A stretch of DNA of 64,000 nucleotides from Isoetes taiwanensis (GCA_021234155.1 JAJEKV010000036.1:2720996-2784995); one strand, 5' to 3'; shown: positions 50,782 through 60,640, numbered from the stretch's first letter. Notes: generated by a model not told the origin, from the letters alone. Numbers and translations: made by a program.

Positions 50782-50989
50782 ATGATCTTGGTAGACCAAG
50801 TTCGGGCACTGACCATTCCCTGTTAGATCTAACAGTAGACTTCCAGTCTGGGGAATAGCAACCCAAGCATGAACCTCAAAAATTGGAAAAAAAAAATTTC
50901 CAATCCTTAGAGCAGTTAAGTAGAGTAATGCTAGGTTAGTAAAAAATTTAGCAAAACCTTGAAAAATTATGGCCATTAGGGAGTGACCT

Positions 50990-51052
50990 CTCACAGAGTG
51001 CGCCCTGGGCAATTCCGAAAATTTTGGAAGTGCTTCTCGTGCACTGTGTGAG
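50990..51052 (+). repeat. Hairpin repeat copy 1 (upstream of H3 ORF)
   Basis: CTCACAGAGTGCGCC...GTGCACTGTGTGAG. The ends pair to form a stem, and the loop contains ATTCCGAAAATTTTGGAAGT, itself nearly palindromic. Confidence 0.85.
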
Positions 51053-51203
51053 TGGTGGACCCATGTTGACCTAGATAGATGCATAATTAGTGCAATCTGA
51101 TAGTGCAGGGTAGCTTAATCCTTGAATTTGAGCTAGAATTGTATGTTATAACACTAAGAAACTATTTATAAAAAAGAAAGTTTGAGTAAAAAAGGGGTGA
51201 CCC

Positions 51204-51266
51204 CTCACAGAGTGCGCCCTGGGCAATTCCGAAAATTTTGGAAGTGCTTCTCGCGCACTGTGTGAG
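51204..51266 (+). repeat. Hairpin repeat copy 2 (upstream of H3 ORF)
   Basis: Almost identical to copy 1 (63 nt). The stem CTCACAGAGTGCGC pairs with GCGCACTGTGTGAG with one mismatch. Confidence 0.85.
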
Positions 51267-51491
51267 TGGTGGACACTTTTTGCCTAAACAAACCTAATAT
51301 TTTGATCCTACCAACACTAATGCCTTGCAAAATGGTACGACATGAAATTGCGGGTCCAAACCCTAAAATCCCCAGACCTATAAATAGACCATTAGGGTTC
51401 CTCATTTTCATTTTCCTTCAAATTTACTTTGTTCTCCGCCCAACAAAGGCAATTTTAGGCGCTTCTAAAGGCGATCACACTATTTCAAAAC

Positions 51492-52634
51492 ATGGCCCGC
51501 ACCAAACAAACTGCTCGGATGGTAGTACCCGACGATTATATCAGTGCCTAAGTCCTCGCTGCTCAACAGAAGGCCAGAGAGACTCAGGATCGAGCCAGAC
51601 AAGAGACCCTGACGCGAACCCTGGCACCCAAGAGGAGGATCAGGAGCACCAGGAGGAAGAGGGACACGGCCAGAATACTGAAGAGCAGGAAAACCCTGAG
51701 AGTCAGGGTGATGGAGGACAAAACGAGGAGGACGAGGACGAAGATCTACCAAAGGAGCTGGTGCAGAAGCTAAAGAAGATGGCGAAGAAGAAGAAGGCAG
51801 CAAAGAGAAAGAGAATCAAAGAGAAGCTGGAGCGGAAGAGGTTGAGGGAGGAGTGCCAGAAGCAGAAAGAAGACAAAGGGAAGGATCCGGAGATGCCTAA
51901 GAAACCCCGACGCAAGACGAAGTCAACACCGGCTAAGGGGGTCACCATAACGGAGCGGGAGCCCGACAGGCCACCATCCTCAGACACTGAGTCAGACGAG
52001 GATGAGACAAACACCCAACAGAAGGCTCGGGACCTTCGAATGTAGATGCCGAGGGGAAGGAATCGGCAGCAACAGCGCCAGCATACCCCAAATGGCCGAA
52101 GCCGACAGCAGATCCTAAGAAGGGCAGGCTGGCACGAGAGTTTTATGTACTCAAGCATGAGCAAGAGTATAGGAAGAAGCTGAAGGAGTACAACCACTAC
52201 ATGAGAATATACGAGGAGTGTACTCCAAATATTACGAAGAACACAAGGTAACATATGTGGAGGGAGGAAGGCCATCAAAGAAGAACACACTGAAGCCACC
52301 CCCGGAGAGACCCACACCCTCAAAGAAGCCAATGAAGAGAAAGGCAGACTCCTATTTTGCGCGAGCTGCTCGGGAGATCCGTCATTTTCAGAGGAGCTAC
52401 GGGCTGTTGATTCCACGAGCTGCCTTCGCGAGATTGACCCGCGAGATCCTGCAACAATTCGACAGCACCAGAAGAGTAACAAACAACATGTTACTCGCAT
52501 TGCAGGAGGCAGCGGAGCAAAGACTAGTCCAACATTTTGAAGACTCTCTAGCATGTGCCCTCCATGCAAAGGGAGTAACTTGTATGCCTAGGGACATGAA
52601 ATTAGCTAGGTTTATTAAAAAGGAAGACTGCTGA
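51492..52634 (+). pseudogene. Histone H3-like protein ORF of the retrotransposon (disrupted copy)
   Basis: The ATG at 51492 starts MARTKQTARMVVPDDYISA, whose first nine residues equal the histone H3 N-terminus; a TAA follows at 51549. The reading continues in another frame through a Glu/Asp-rich then Lys/Arg-rich, probably coiled-coil linker (EEDEDEDLPKELVQKLKKMA, about 51640-52030). A third frame carries PKWPKPTADPKKGRLAREF and HEQEYRKKLKEY (about 52045-52215). The last part is an intact 138-codon frame, 52218-52631. Its residues 48-138 (52359-52631) form a full histone fold: AREIRHFQRS and LLIPRAAFARLTREIL, then ALQEAAEQRLVQHFED, ALHAKGV, MPRDMKLAR. By hand alignment to canonical H3 from residue 45 to the end, there are no gaps and about 46 of 91 identities. 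Equivalents of C110, H113, D123, R69, R72 and R83 are kept; R116 (G) and R129 (F) are changed. The ancestral protein would be about 380 aa, almost three times H3. One stop and three frame changes disable this copy. Confidence 0.88.
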
Positions 52635-52782
52635 CTTATTGTAACAACCTAACTTTTTGTAAATACAAAAATAAGTTTTGATCATGTTAAAGTGTAAAAT
52701 TGTAAGTAATTAGTTGTAGTAATGATATCTGCATTTGGAATTACCCAATTTGGACCAAAAAGAGTGTTTTTTTGGCCCCATC

Positions 52783-52850
52783 CTCCACGAGAGTGCACCG
52801 TGAGCAATCTAGAAAAATTTTGAAACGCCTCTTGGCGCCTTTCGTGTGAG
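52783..52850 (+). repeat. Hairpin repeat copy 3 (downstream of H3 ORF), diverged
   Basis: CTCCACGAGAGTGCACC...CCTTTCGTGTGAG is the most divergent copy, keeping the AATTTTGAA core and the outer arms. Confidence 0.7.
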
Positions 52851-52954
52851 TGATCGGCCACTGATCTTTGCCAAGGCTTGGCCAAATGTAGAAAGTAAGG
52901 ATACAATCCGCCCTAACTCGACGAGATAGATAGGACCCAAACAGGACTCCACCC

Positions 52955-53017
52955 CTCACAGAGTGCGCCAAGAGCCATTCCGAAATTTTTGAAAGTGCCT
53001 CTCGCACACTGTGTGAG
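52955..53017 (+). repeat. Hairpin repeat copy 4 (downstream of H3 ORF)
   Basis: CTCACAGAGTGCGCC...CGCACACTGTGTGAG, 63 nt, same orientation as copies 1 and 2. Confidence 0.85.
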
Positions 53018-53133
53018 TGATCAGACAAAATTAGACCTAACTTATTTCAACTACCTCTAAATTAGATGAAATTTGTTGCAATAGGATCCTTAGGATGCAC
53101 TCTTTAACCTAGTTTGCCTATGATTTGCATAGC

Positions 53134-53992
53134 AGCACCTCCGACTGATAGATATCCCCAAACCCTAGGGGTTATATGATAGACAAACTCCTACACCTCC
53201 TACGTCAGCAGCCAGACCTCGACGACTTCGTCGACCGGGAGACGCAAGACTTCCCCATCAGCATAAGGGAAGCCCGGACGTACACTGGCCAGTCATCAAC
53301 GGACATAGAAGCCTACACTGGCATTAGGCAGATGATGGCACAACAGGAGTTACCCACAGAGGAGGAGTTCATAGCGATCCAAGAGCGGATGGGAATCAGA
53401 GGGAAAACAACGAGTGCGCTCCTACCCAGCACCTTGTCGGCAGCAGCACCAGTCGAACAGGATAGAGGCAGTATCAACTTAACATCTTCTAAGTCCATGT
53501 TCGGCTAACTCTGGGGGGAGATGATAGCAAGCATTCGGTGGATCTAATACTCGGGGAACGTGGGGCTGTAATCAGAACCGGAGAGGAGGCGGGGAAGGCA
53601 GGGCACGACAAAGCCCTCAGGTTCTATTTGCCATTGCTCATTGATGGAAGGATAGCGGTCATACACCGTCAATTCAGCCCATGTGGAGAAGAAGGGGTTT
53701 TTATGCTTATTGCCCTCTCAGGCTTCGGAAGACATGCTCGGATGGCCCCAAACATCGATCATATCATCCTTGTCAAGAGGACAATAGCGTTAAGCATCTT
53801 CGACCGCGGGCAAATTACCCTTATAGGCAAAGACATCGGTTGGCATCACCGCAGCCACCCACATCGAGAGAAGAGTTGAAGACTTGGTGACCGCACTCCA
53901 AGGAGGCACGACCACCAACATCCTCAGGAACTTGGGGCGAACAGTCGGCACAGTCCAAGTGAAGAAATTTTTGGAGGACAACCCAGCTTATA
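53134..53992 (+). pseudogene. Unassigned ORF between H3-like ORF and gag
   Basis: Segments in shifting frames read LLHLLRQQPDLDDFVDRETQ then EARTYTGQSSTDIEAYTGIR (53176-53505). In the next frame come ALRFYLPLLIDGRIAVI and HIILVKRTIAL (53538-53876). The last part reads VTALQGGTTTNILRNLGRTV then KKFLEDNPAYRRFQE (to 53989). Consistent amino-acid style over about 270 residues suggests one former protein, perhaps the N-terminal half of Gag, but I recognise no domain. The stretch 53993-54190 ends TGTATGCAG and could be an intron before gag. Confidence 0.5.
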
Positions 53993-54190
53993 GGAGATTC
54001 CAAGAATAGAATTAAAATTTTCAATTCTCTATTTCTATCATTGAATGTAAAAATATTATATCCTATGAATATAAGTGGTGATATTACGCATGTTCTCTTG
54101 ATATATTTTGTCCCCACAACTATATCATCAAACAAACAAATGTAATAACAAACAAAGAACTAATCATCACAGTGCAATCTAATGTGTATG

Positions 54191-55565
54191 CAGCTAGAGT
54201 ACCCAGGAATGTGGAACAAGATAGACAACTTCCGGAAGAACAAACACCTGCAAGACAATTTTAGCCAAGGAACCTATTCCAGGAGTTCGAGGCACCAACC
54301 CCAGAAGAAGAAATATCGCAGATAAGGTCGGACATCCACTTTTAAATAAGAGCCTTTGTCGGGGAGGCGGGGCAGCAATGGGACCGCACTGTAATGTCCA
54401 ACTACCAAACACCGGCCTACAGATAAGTCAAAGGCAAAGAAGAGAAGCCGAGAAGGAGATCACCCAAGACGGATTCTCCTCCAACTCTAGTTCGAATCGA
54501 CCGGACCCGAAGAGCAGGAGAACGATCCATAAGGACCGGAGGGTCCCAACCGCGGATAGGGATAGAATGGAAGTCGAACTATCGTAAGAAAGTTGACTCC
54601 CAAGACCGAGCAATGTGTGGAAAGCTGAAGTTAGAGCAGTTCTCGTGAGATAACTGTGTCTGGAAATGGAAGCCGAGGCATGGTTGGATGAAATGAGGGA
54701 GTATGAGAATGCTTATAGCATGAAGAATAAGGACAAGGGTGGTAGCAACAGCCAACCCTCAAGGGAGCAAAGCTATGATTTGGTGAAAAGGCATATGCCA
54801 AAGCCCATGGGTTGGCGCAGATAGCTGCAGATTCAAGAAGTTCGCCAAAGCATTTGCCGCCATTATGTACCAAGAGAACACAAGTGCCATATGATGAAAC
54901 AGTTCTATAGGTTGGAGCGTGGCAATAAGACCCCGTATATAATCGAGGAGTTCATGAGGCTGAGGCTCTATGTGCCGAAATTGAGTGAAAGACATGCAGT
55001 AGAGGGGTACATTGAAGGCTTGAATGAAGAGATCAAGAAGCTGGTGAGAGCAATAAACCCCAAGACAGTGTCAGAAGCAGAGTCCAAGGCAGTGAGCTTA
55101 CAAGGAATAGGACCTCAAGCAAATGGACCGAGGCAGCGGTACTATCAGGACAAGGGAAAGACTACAGGAAGCTACAGCCCAAGAGCAACAAGCCCAGCAG
55201 CTACCAGACCTCAGTACAACACAAATTACGGGAAGCAAAGCAACACAAATTTTGGCAAGAAGGACAAGAAGCAAGTCAGCTTCAAGGAGCAAGGAGGTGG
55301 TTCAAACTACTCTAAACCAGTGAAACAGTTCTTACAGTCCATCCTCAAAGAGAAGAAGCAGGAATGTATTGAAAAGCAGTTGTGCTTCAGGTGCTTCCAG
55401 CCAGGGCATCGGACATATAACTGCCCATTGGTGATGAATGCGGCGTTAACAGAGCTAGGAGGATGGGAGACACCCACGGACATCGACGAAGAAGATGCTC
55501 CCGACTACATCCAGGGTGAGTGCCACATCTTTGCCGCTATTGACTCCGAGAATGCTGAGAGTTAG
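54191..55565 (+). pseudogene. Gag (capsid and CCHC zinc knuckle) of the H3-carrying element
   Basis: Degenerate up to about 54880, then open for 224 codons (54891-55562). It reads FYRLERGNKTPYIIEEFMRL, then LSERHAVEGYIEGLNEEIKK and VRAINPKTVSEAESKAVSL, the pattern of retrotransposon capsid domains. A long polar Gln/Asn/Lys-rich linker follows. The knuckle CFRCFQPGHRTYNC (55383-55424) has exact C-x2-C-x4-H-x4-C spacing and binds RNA in such proteins. Earlier stops show that it is not functional as it stands. Confidence 0.85.
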
Positions 55566-55870
55566 TACCAAGTCATTTTGATGACTGGGAAGGCCCAAGC
55601 CAAATCCTTCATAGTGTTGATGACGGGGAGTACCACGCTTTTGCTCGCTAAGGATGGTACGGATGTTGAAGCCGAAGGTTTCAGGGCCGGTTGTGTTGGC
55701 TAGTGGGGCAATCCGACACACGGCAGGGAAGAGGATCAACTTCAACATAGACTTGCCAGGTATCAATGTTGGAATGGGAGCAGAAGTGATGAACATCGAC
55801 AAGTACGACTTGATCATAGGCGTGGAATACCTTGGACGGCTGGAGCCCTGATTGATTGTGGGATCCATCA
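55566..55870 (+). pseudogene. Retropepsin-like protease remnant; element broken off here
   Basis: KAQAKSFIVLM followed by TGSTTLLLA near 55590-55650 sits where an Asp-Thr/Ser-Gly-Ser active site is expected; a single inserted base shifts the catalytic Asp out of frame. KYDLIIGVEYLGRLEP (near 55801) matches the usual D-IIG-(M/V)-(D/E)-(W/Y)-L motif after it. Recognisable retroelement sequence ends at about 55870. Confidence 0.65.
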
Positions 55871-55876
55871 GGGTGC

Positions 55877-57230
55877 ATCAAACATTTAGCATATTATATG
55901 CTTATGAGGTTTGGGATTAGGGGAGCGAAGGAGTTGCATGATGTCTTAGATTGTGATGTGTACTTAGACACTGATATAGGTGGTGAAATCATTAAGTATG
56001 GAGAGAGAATAAGTAAGAACCATCAGCCGACTGTTATCAAGTTCTGAGAGGCACTTCCAAAAACCTGTTTGGACGCATGAGTCTGATTTTATCTTCACCT
56101 ACAAGCAATATGTCTGCCACTTACCTGCAAAGGAGCAGAATTCGAAGGTGAGGGCATTATTTCTTCAGCCAATTCTGTGTCCTAGAGAAAATGTAAGTGA
56201 TTTCTTATGTAAGTTTTTTTTTATTTATGATAATATTTTAATTGCATGTCTTTCTTTACATCTGGTATGTTGTTACACCTGCTAGAACGAACAAGATATC
56301 CAAATGTTGAAAGTCATGCCCACCGTCATTGGTCCTGAGACACAAATCTGTAATATGAGCAGTCGCATATTTTTGGTTTCTCGTTTTTCAAATGCAAATG
56401 TTCCGGTGGAAGTCGGAATGAGCATTACGAGCCATAGGAATTCCAATTCTTATGACAAGTAATTATTTTAATTGGGTTTTCTATTTTTCTTGTTTGTTAT
56501 TAGGGTTCTTATTAGATTTTTCTTGCAAGTATGATCATAGCCTTGATTTGAAGGTAGATGCATGTATGGATCTGGTCTCAAAGCCAGTTAATGCTGATGG
56601 CGCAACAAGATCTTTCACAAATGTGCTTTCTGGTAATTGTACTGGACTTGGACTTTACATTTGTTTAAGTCTTTAAATTATAGTATTTATTCTGTCAAAT
56701 CGATTCTAGTATTCTGTTGTAAATGCTATTGTTATAATGTTTAGATTTTTTTATTCTTTATTCTGTCATAATGAATTCTGCTATTTGCAGATGAGGTTTC
56801 CAAAAGTCAGCTTAATGGCAGTGGTTCTAGAGTTGTACTTGGGGAGTTATAGAAGAATGTAGCAGTACAGGGATCGTCTTCAAGAGTTTTGCGAGATGCA
56901 GATATAGTGCAACAAGAAAATACCTTATCTGTACTTGAGGCTCCAAAGTTAGATGGTCACTCAGGTTAGCAGCTTTCTATCGTTGATAATTCTGGTCAGA
57001 TCATCGGTGGCGATGGTGCTAAAGTCTATTGTGAGCTGGTCAAGGATAAATATGACGAGGATTTTTATAAGCAGCTTAGTATGGATTGTCCGGAGGGTGC
57101 AAGGGCACTTGGAAAGTACCACTCACAGGTTATGAGTAATTCTGGGACGTTCACAGGTTGTACATTCAATTTAGGTATCGATGCAAATAAGCTTTTACAA
57201 GTTATTTCTGCAGTCGTCAAGGAGAAGTAG
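55877..57230 (+). pseudogene. Crypton/DUF3504-like tyrosine recombinase gene, multi-exon, degenerate
   Basis: Exon 1 (to 56192, donor GTAAGT) gives MRFGIRGAKELHDV, the first catalytic Arg region, then IIKYGERISKNHQ. A shifted frame gives HESDFIFTYKQYVCHLPAKE and VRALFLQPILCPREN. Exon 2 (56286-56458) gives ICNMSSRIFLVSRF then ANVPVEVGMSITSHRNSNSY. This resembles the NHS-x-R ... GH-x-S ... Y catalytic blocks of Crypton-type recombinases, but His is replaced by Met in the first block and Gly by Ser in the second. Exons 56530-56632 and 56791-57230 end GTFTGCTFNLGIDANKLLQV and a stop. The N-terminal DNA-binding half is missing, and internal stops occur (56045, 56848). Identification is from motif order only. 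Confidence 0.55.
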
Positions 57231-57735
57231 TGATGGATTGTATTCTGGATTTCTGAGATGTAATTCAAGTTGTGGATTTTGGAGAACTTATGGATTTGTG
57301 GATTCAACGAAATTCTGGACATATAGCAGTTTTGAACTTGTGGATATAGAAGACTTAAAAACTTTTGGTATTGGCATGAGTTTCAGTTGAACTCATTCTT
57401 GCAATCTGTTTTGCAGTTGAACTTCTGGATTTGGAACCCTGTGTATTTCAGTTTAATGAACATTGTGTTATGAATTGTAAGAAGATTTAATATGTAATAG
57501 TTTAGTGTAAATGTCTGTAATTTAATTTATACTTTGTTTGTTTAAGCTGTGTGGATAATAGTGTGTATAATAGTGTATGTGCAAACTTTTGACAGAATAT
57601 TGCAGTAATCCCAAGCTATGAAGTGAATACAAAGATCTCAAACTAAAACAATCAGGGAGAAAACCCTGGAATTGGAAGGAAGGGAAAAGTTCGTAACAAG
57701 AAATTCAAAAGTGTGTTTTGTTTTTCAAGAATCTT

Positions 57736-58125
57736 GTGATTGCTTGAGCTAATCACGCTTCATGCCACGCACATAAGAGAACCTTTCGATAGACTATATG
57801 TCAAAAGGCCTAGATTTTGTGATTTCTCGAAATTGTCTCGAGCGAATCACACCATAGGAAATCTTTTAAAAGAAGATATATCATTTGTGATTATCTCGAG
57901 CTAATCACGCTTCGTGAAATGCAATGGGTAATTTTTTAGATGACAATATGTTAGAAGACCTAGAATTTGTGATGGTCCTGAGCTAATCACGTCATGCACC
58001 TTGAAACATGCATGGAAGCCTTCCTAGCAGATTCAGGGGTCAGGCAGCAGATTCAAGGCAAAACCATTGGGGGCGAATCTTGCCATATGGGCACCACCTC
58101 AGCATGATTAGCTCGAGACAATCAC
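57736..58125. repeat. Array of five GTGATT..CTCGAG..AATCAC palindromes
   Basis: Near-palindromic sites lie at 57736-57756, 57819-57850 (expanded centre), 57887-57908, 57969-57990 and 58104-58125. Examples are GTGATTATCTCGAGCTAATC(AC) and ATGATTAGCTCGAGACAATC(AC). Spacing is about 70-135 bp. No coding frame covers them. Confidence 0.8.
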
Positions 58126-58316
58126 ATTGATTCTCTCAAGTGGATCGCATGATTCTCTCCTAGGAATTTGAAGATTTGCTTGCAAATAAAATGAACGAAC
58201 TTGAGGATAGGGCACCCAATCCTAACCCTTATTCCCAGCCAATAAGTCCAGATCATGGCTGGGTGATACATAGTCAATTCCTATTCTGTAAGCTTCCTCA
58301 CATGTCCCAAGAGTCA

Positions 58317-59385
58317 CGGGGTCTTTTTGGCCCCCAAATGGAAAGGTCCCGGAAAAAATCGTTTTAGCGATTTTACGGAAAATCGCTAAGCGATTCGGCC
58401 TGAAAAGGCCCCCCGGAAAAGGCCCCCATGGTGCATCGCCGCGACCACACACCCTGGCCGCGACGAGGCCCGACGCCGAGGGCACCGACGCGATACGCCG
58501 CCGGGGGCACGAAAGGCCAGCGCGGGCTAATTTGAAACCAAAAAAAAAAAAATGGCAAAATTGCTTAGCGATTTTTCGCCATTTTTAAATGTCTAGGGTC
58601 TTTGATTTAAATGTCTAGGGTCTTTGATGATGACATGTCATCATTCCATGGTGACATGTCATCATCAAAGGTGCCATGTACCATCCACATCATCACCAAG
58701 CATGCCACGTCAAGATACACATGTCATCTACCATAAAACCTTTTTTTTAAGCCATGTTTGACCTAAGAAAAGTCATTTTTGATACATAAGGTGACATGTC
58801 ATCATTCCATGGTGCCATGTCATCATTCCATGGTGACATGGTGACATGTCATCATCAAAGATACCATGTACCATCCACATCATCACCAAGCATGCCACGT
58901 CGACACACATGTCATCTACCATAAAACCTTTTTAAGCCATGAATGACCTAAGACATGTCATACATAAGGTGACATGTCATCATTCCATGGTGCCACTTCC
59001 CATCATCATGCGGTGAGAAAAGCGAAAAATCGCGATTTTTATTTATTTTTTTTATTTTTCTTTCTTCCCGACGCGCATGGCGAAAATAAAGCGATTTTCC
59101 TTTTTAAAAATCACCGCGGGTGATCGGTGACCGACTTGCGGACGCAGACTGTTGACTTTTGAAAATCGCTTAAGCGATTTTCGCTTTTTTTTTGAAAAAT
59201 CACCTGGCCAGGTGATCGCATTTTTCCGGACGGACGAAAATTAAAATCGAAAGTGATTTTCACTTTCCCTTTTGAAAATAAACTTATTTTTTTCAGAAAA
59301 TTTGAAAATCGCGATTTTTCCCAAAATCGCTTTTGCCGATTTTGGTCCGCTATAGAGATTCCGATTTGGAGCCAAAAAGGCACCG
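58317..59385. mobile_element. Non-autonomous TIR DNA transposon with 9-bp target-site duplication
   Basis: CAAGAGTCA occurs at 58308-58316 and 59386-59394, exactly flanking imperfect inverted ends (CGGGGTCTTTTTGGCCCCCA and, inverted, CGGTGCCTTTTTGGCTCCA). A 9-bp duplication suggests a Mutator-like element. The 1.07-kb interior encodes nothing. It is filled with AAAATCGCTT/AAGCGATTTT motifs, including the perfect palindrome 59161-59182, and with a tandem repeat at 58630-59000. Confidence 0.8.
58630..59000. repeat. Tandem repeat, about 165-bp unit, inside the TIR element
   Basis: The unit runs GTGACATGTCATCATTCCAT... through ACCATCCACATCATCACC, CAAGCATGCCACGTC, CATAAAACC and TTAAGCCATG. It is present twice, plus the start of a third copy near 58975. 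Confidence 0.85.
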
Positions 59386-59394
59386 CAAGAGTCA

Positions 59395-60640
59395 TGCATG
59401 GTTATAGCATATGACACTAAACAAGCAATTGTGCAATGCATTTTCACATCATCATAACAGATGGCAAAGCCGCCATAAAAGTTGACTTCTAGCCTACAAG
59501 TTCTTGAACGAGTAAATATAAGTCGCAACTCTTTGCATAGCGGAGTAAGCCTAGGCGTTGCACAAAGATCTTTTGTAAACTAACCCTGGCGGCGAAGTTA
59601 AAAAGTTTTCTCTAGAGTATCTGTATCCAATTGACATACATTTGCCGAATAGTTCACATCATTAAGATCACAACATCCAATTCAAGGCATCTTGAAAGAC
59701 ATAAGGCCCTAGGGTAGATCTTGTATTCAGTCAAATCTGGGGGAACATACTTCCTTTCCAGGAAACATTCAAAAGAAGGTGAATAGCCCCAGTATAATCT
59801 GCTGGTTCATACAGAACTGACTACCAGAAAATTTTAGTCCTGTCCTTGAAATATTGTCTTGTTAAATTTTTCCAACGAATCTTCATTCCTGACCTTGAAA
59901 TATTGTCTTGTTGAAGCTTTCCAACGATCCTTCCTTCCTAACCTGGCACATCTTGAGCATTGCAACTGATATTGCCATTAATGAAGCACAGTTGAGAGTG
60001 CAAGTTTTCCTGTTATCAACAAGCTTTTTCAATGAAGTTCACGTCATTAGAGCAAGGTTCTTGCTAAAAGATTGGACTCTGACCTACCAACACATGTTAA
60101 TAGGTAGTGGCAGAGATTGAACATGCATCTTCAGTGTTTTATGCCAGTTGGCAGTGTACTGATACCTGCAAGCAGTTTGAGGGCATAAAGCATATAATGT
60201 ATGAAGCGTGTTGCCTAAATAAATTACAAGTAGAACTACTTGCAAAATTGCAGGAAATTTTGGGAGAGGTGATTAATTTGCAGCCCTTTTTCATCCTTAG
60301 AACCAAATTGGGAGCCATGAATGGGTCTACAAGGACATCATTAGGTGAATGAAGTCCCAATGACCATCAGAAAATTCATGTCCAAATTTTCGCCAGCTAA
60401 TTCTTCACATCCAGATGGGTCATGGATATGTACACAAAGAGGTAAATCAATTTCATTCATATCTACAGCGTTGAAGCTTGTACAGCAGGCATAACAGTAC
60501 CATGCCAGAAGATCACATATACCAAGCTGTTGACTGATCCTTTTCTTCCTGTGGTTGGTGCACACTCTTGTATTCACTGGGTAAACAATTTCAAAAACTG
60601 GCACAAAGGGAGTCTTTATTGTGACATCAACTATATGTAG
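59395..60640. other. No supportable gene; downstream of the PPR gene
   Basis: AT-rich sequence. A short duplicated phrase, CCTTGAAATATTGTCTTGTT, lies near 59844 and 59892. It probably includes the PPR gene 3' UTR on the minus strand. Confidence 0.4.

Larger units (their letters stand above)
49260..55870 (+). mobile_element. Gypsy-like LTR retrotransposon carrying a histone H3-like ORF (3'-truncated)
   Basis: The order is LTR (49260-50766), Met-type primer site, leader, H3-like ORF, spacer, unassigned ORF, gag with CCHC knuckle, then degenerate protease. RT, RNase H, integrase and the 3' LTR are missing. The right side is fused to a tyrosine-recombinase-like gene. Assignment to gypsy rests on the retrotransposon-gag type of capsid and the single knuckle; without RT it stays provisional. 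An extra ORF between 5' LTR and gag is known from Ogre/Tat-type plant elements. A histone fold there is not something I know to be described. Confidence 0.8.

Noticed and set aside
51266-51480. Upstream extension of the 259-codon frame as true start of the H3-like protein
   Set aside because: The first about 100 codons of that frame lie in the leader and hairpin repeat and look random. The biologically meaningful start is the ATG at 51492 in another frame.
51703-52569. 288-codon minus-strand open frame opposite the H3-like ORF
   Set aside because: It is the antisense shadow of the Lys/Glu-rich linker and histone fold, giving Ser/Phe/Cys-rich nonsense.
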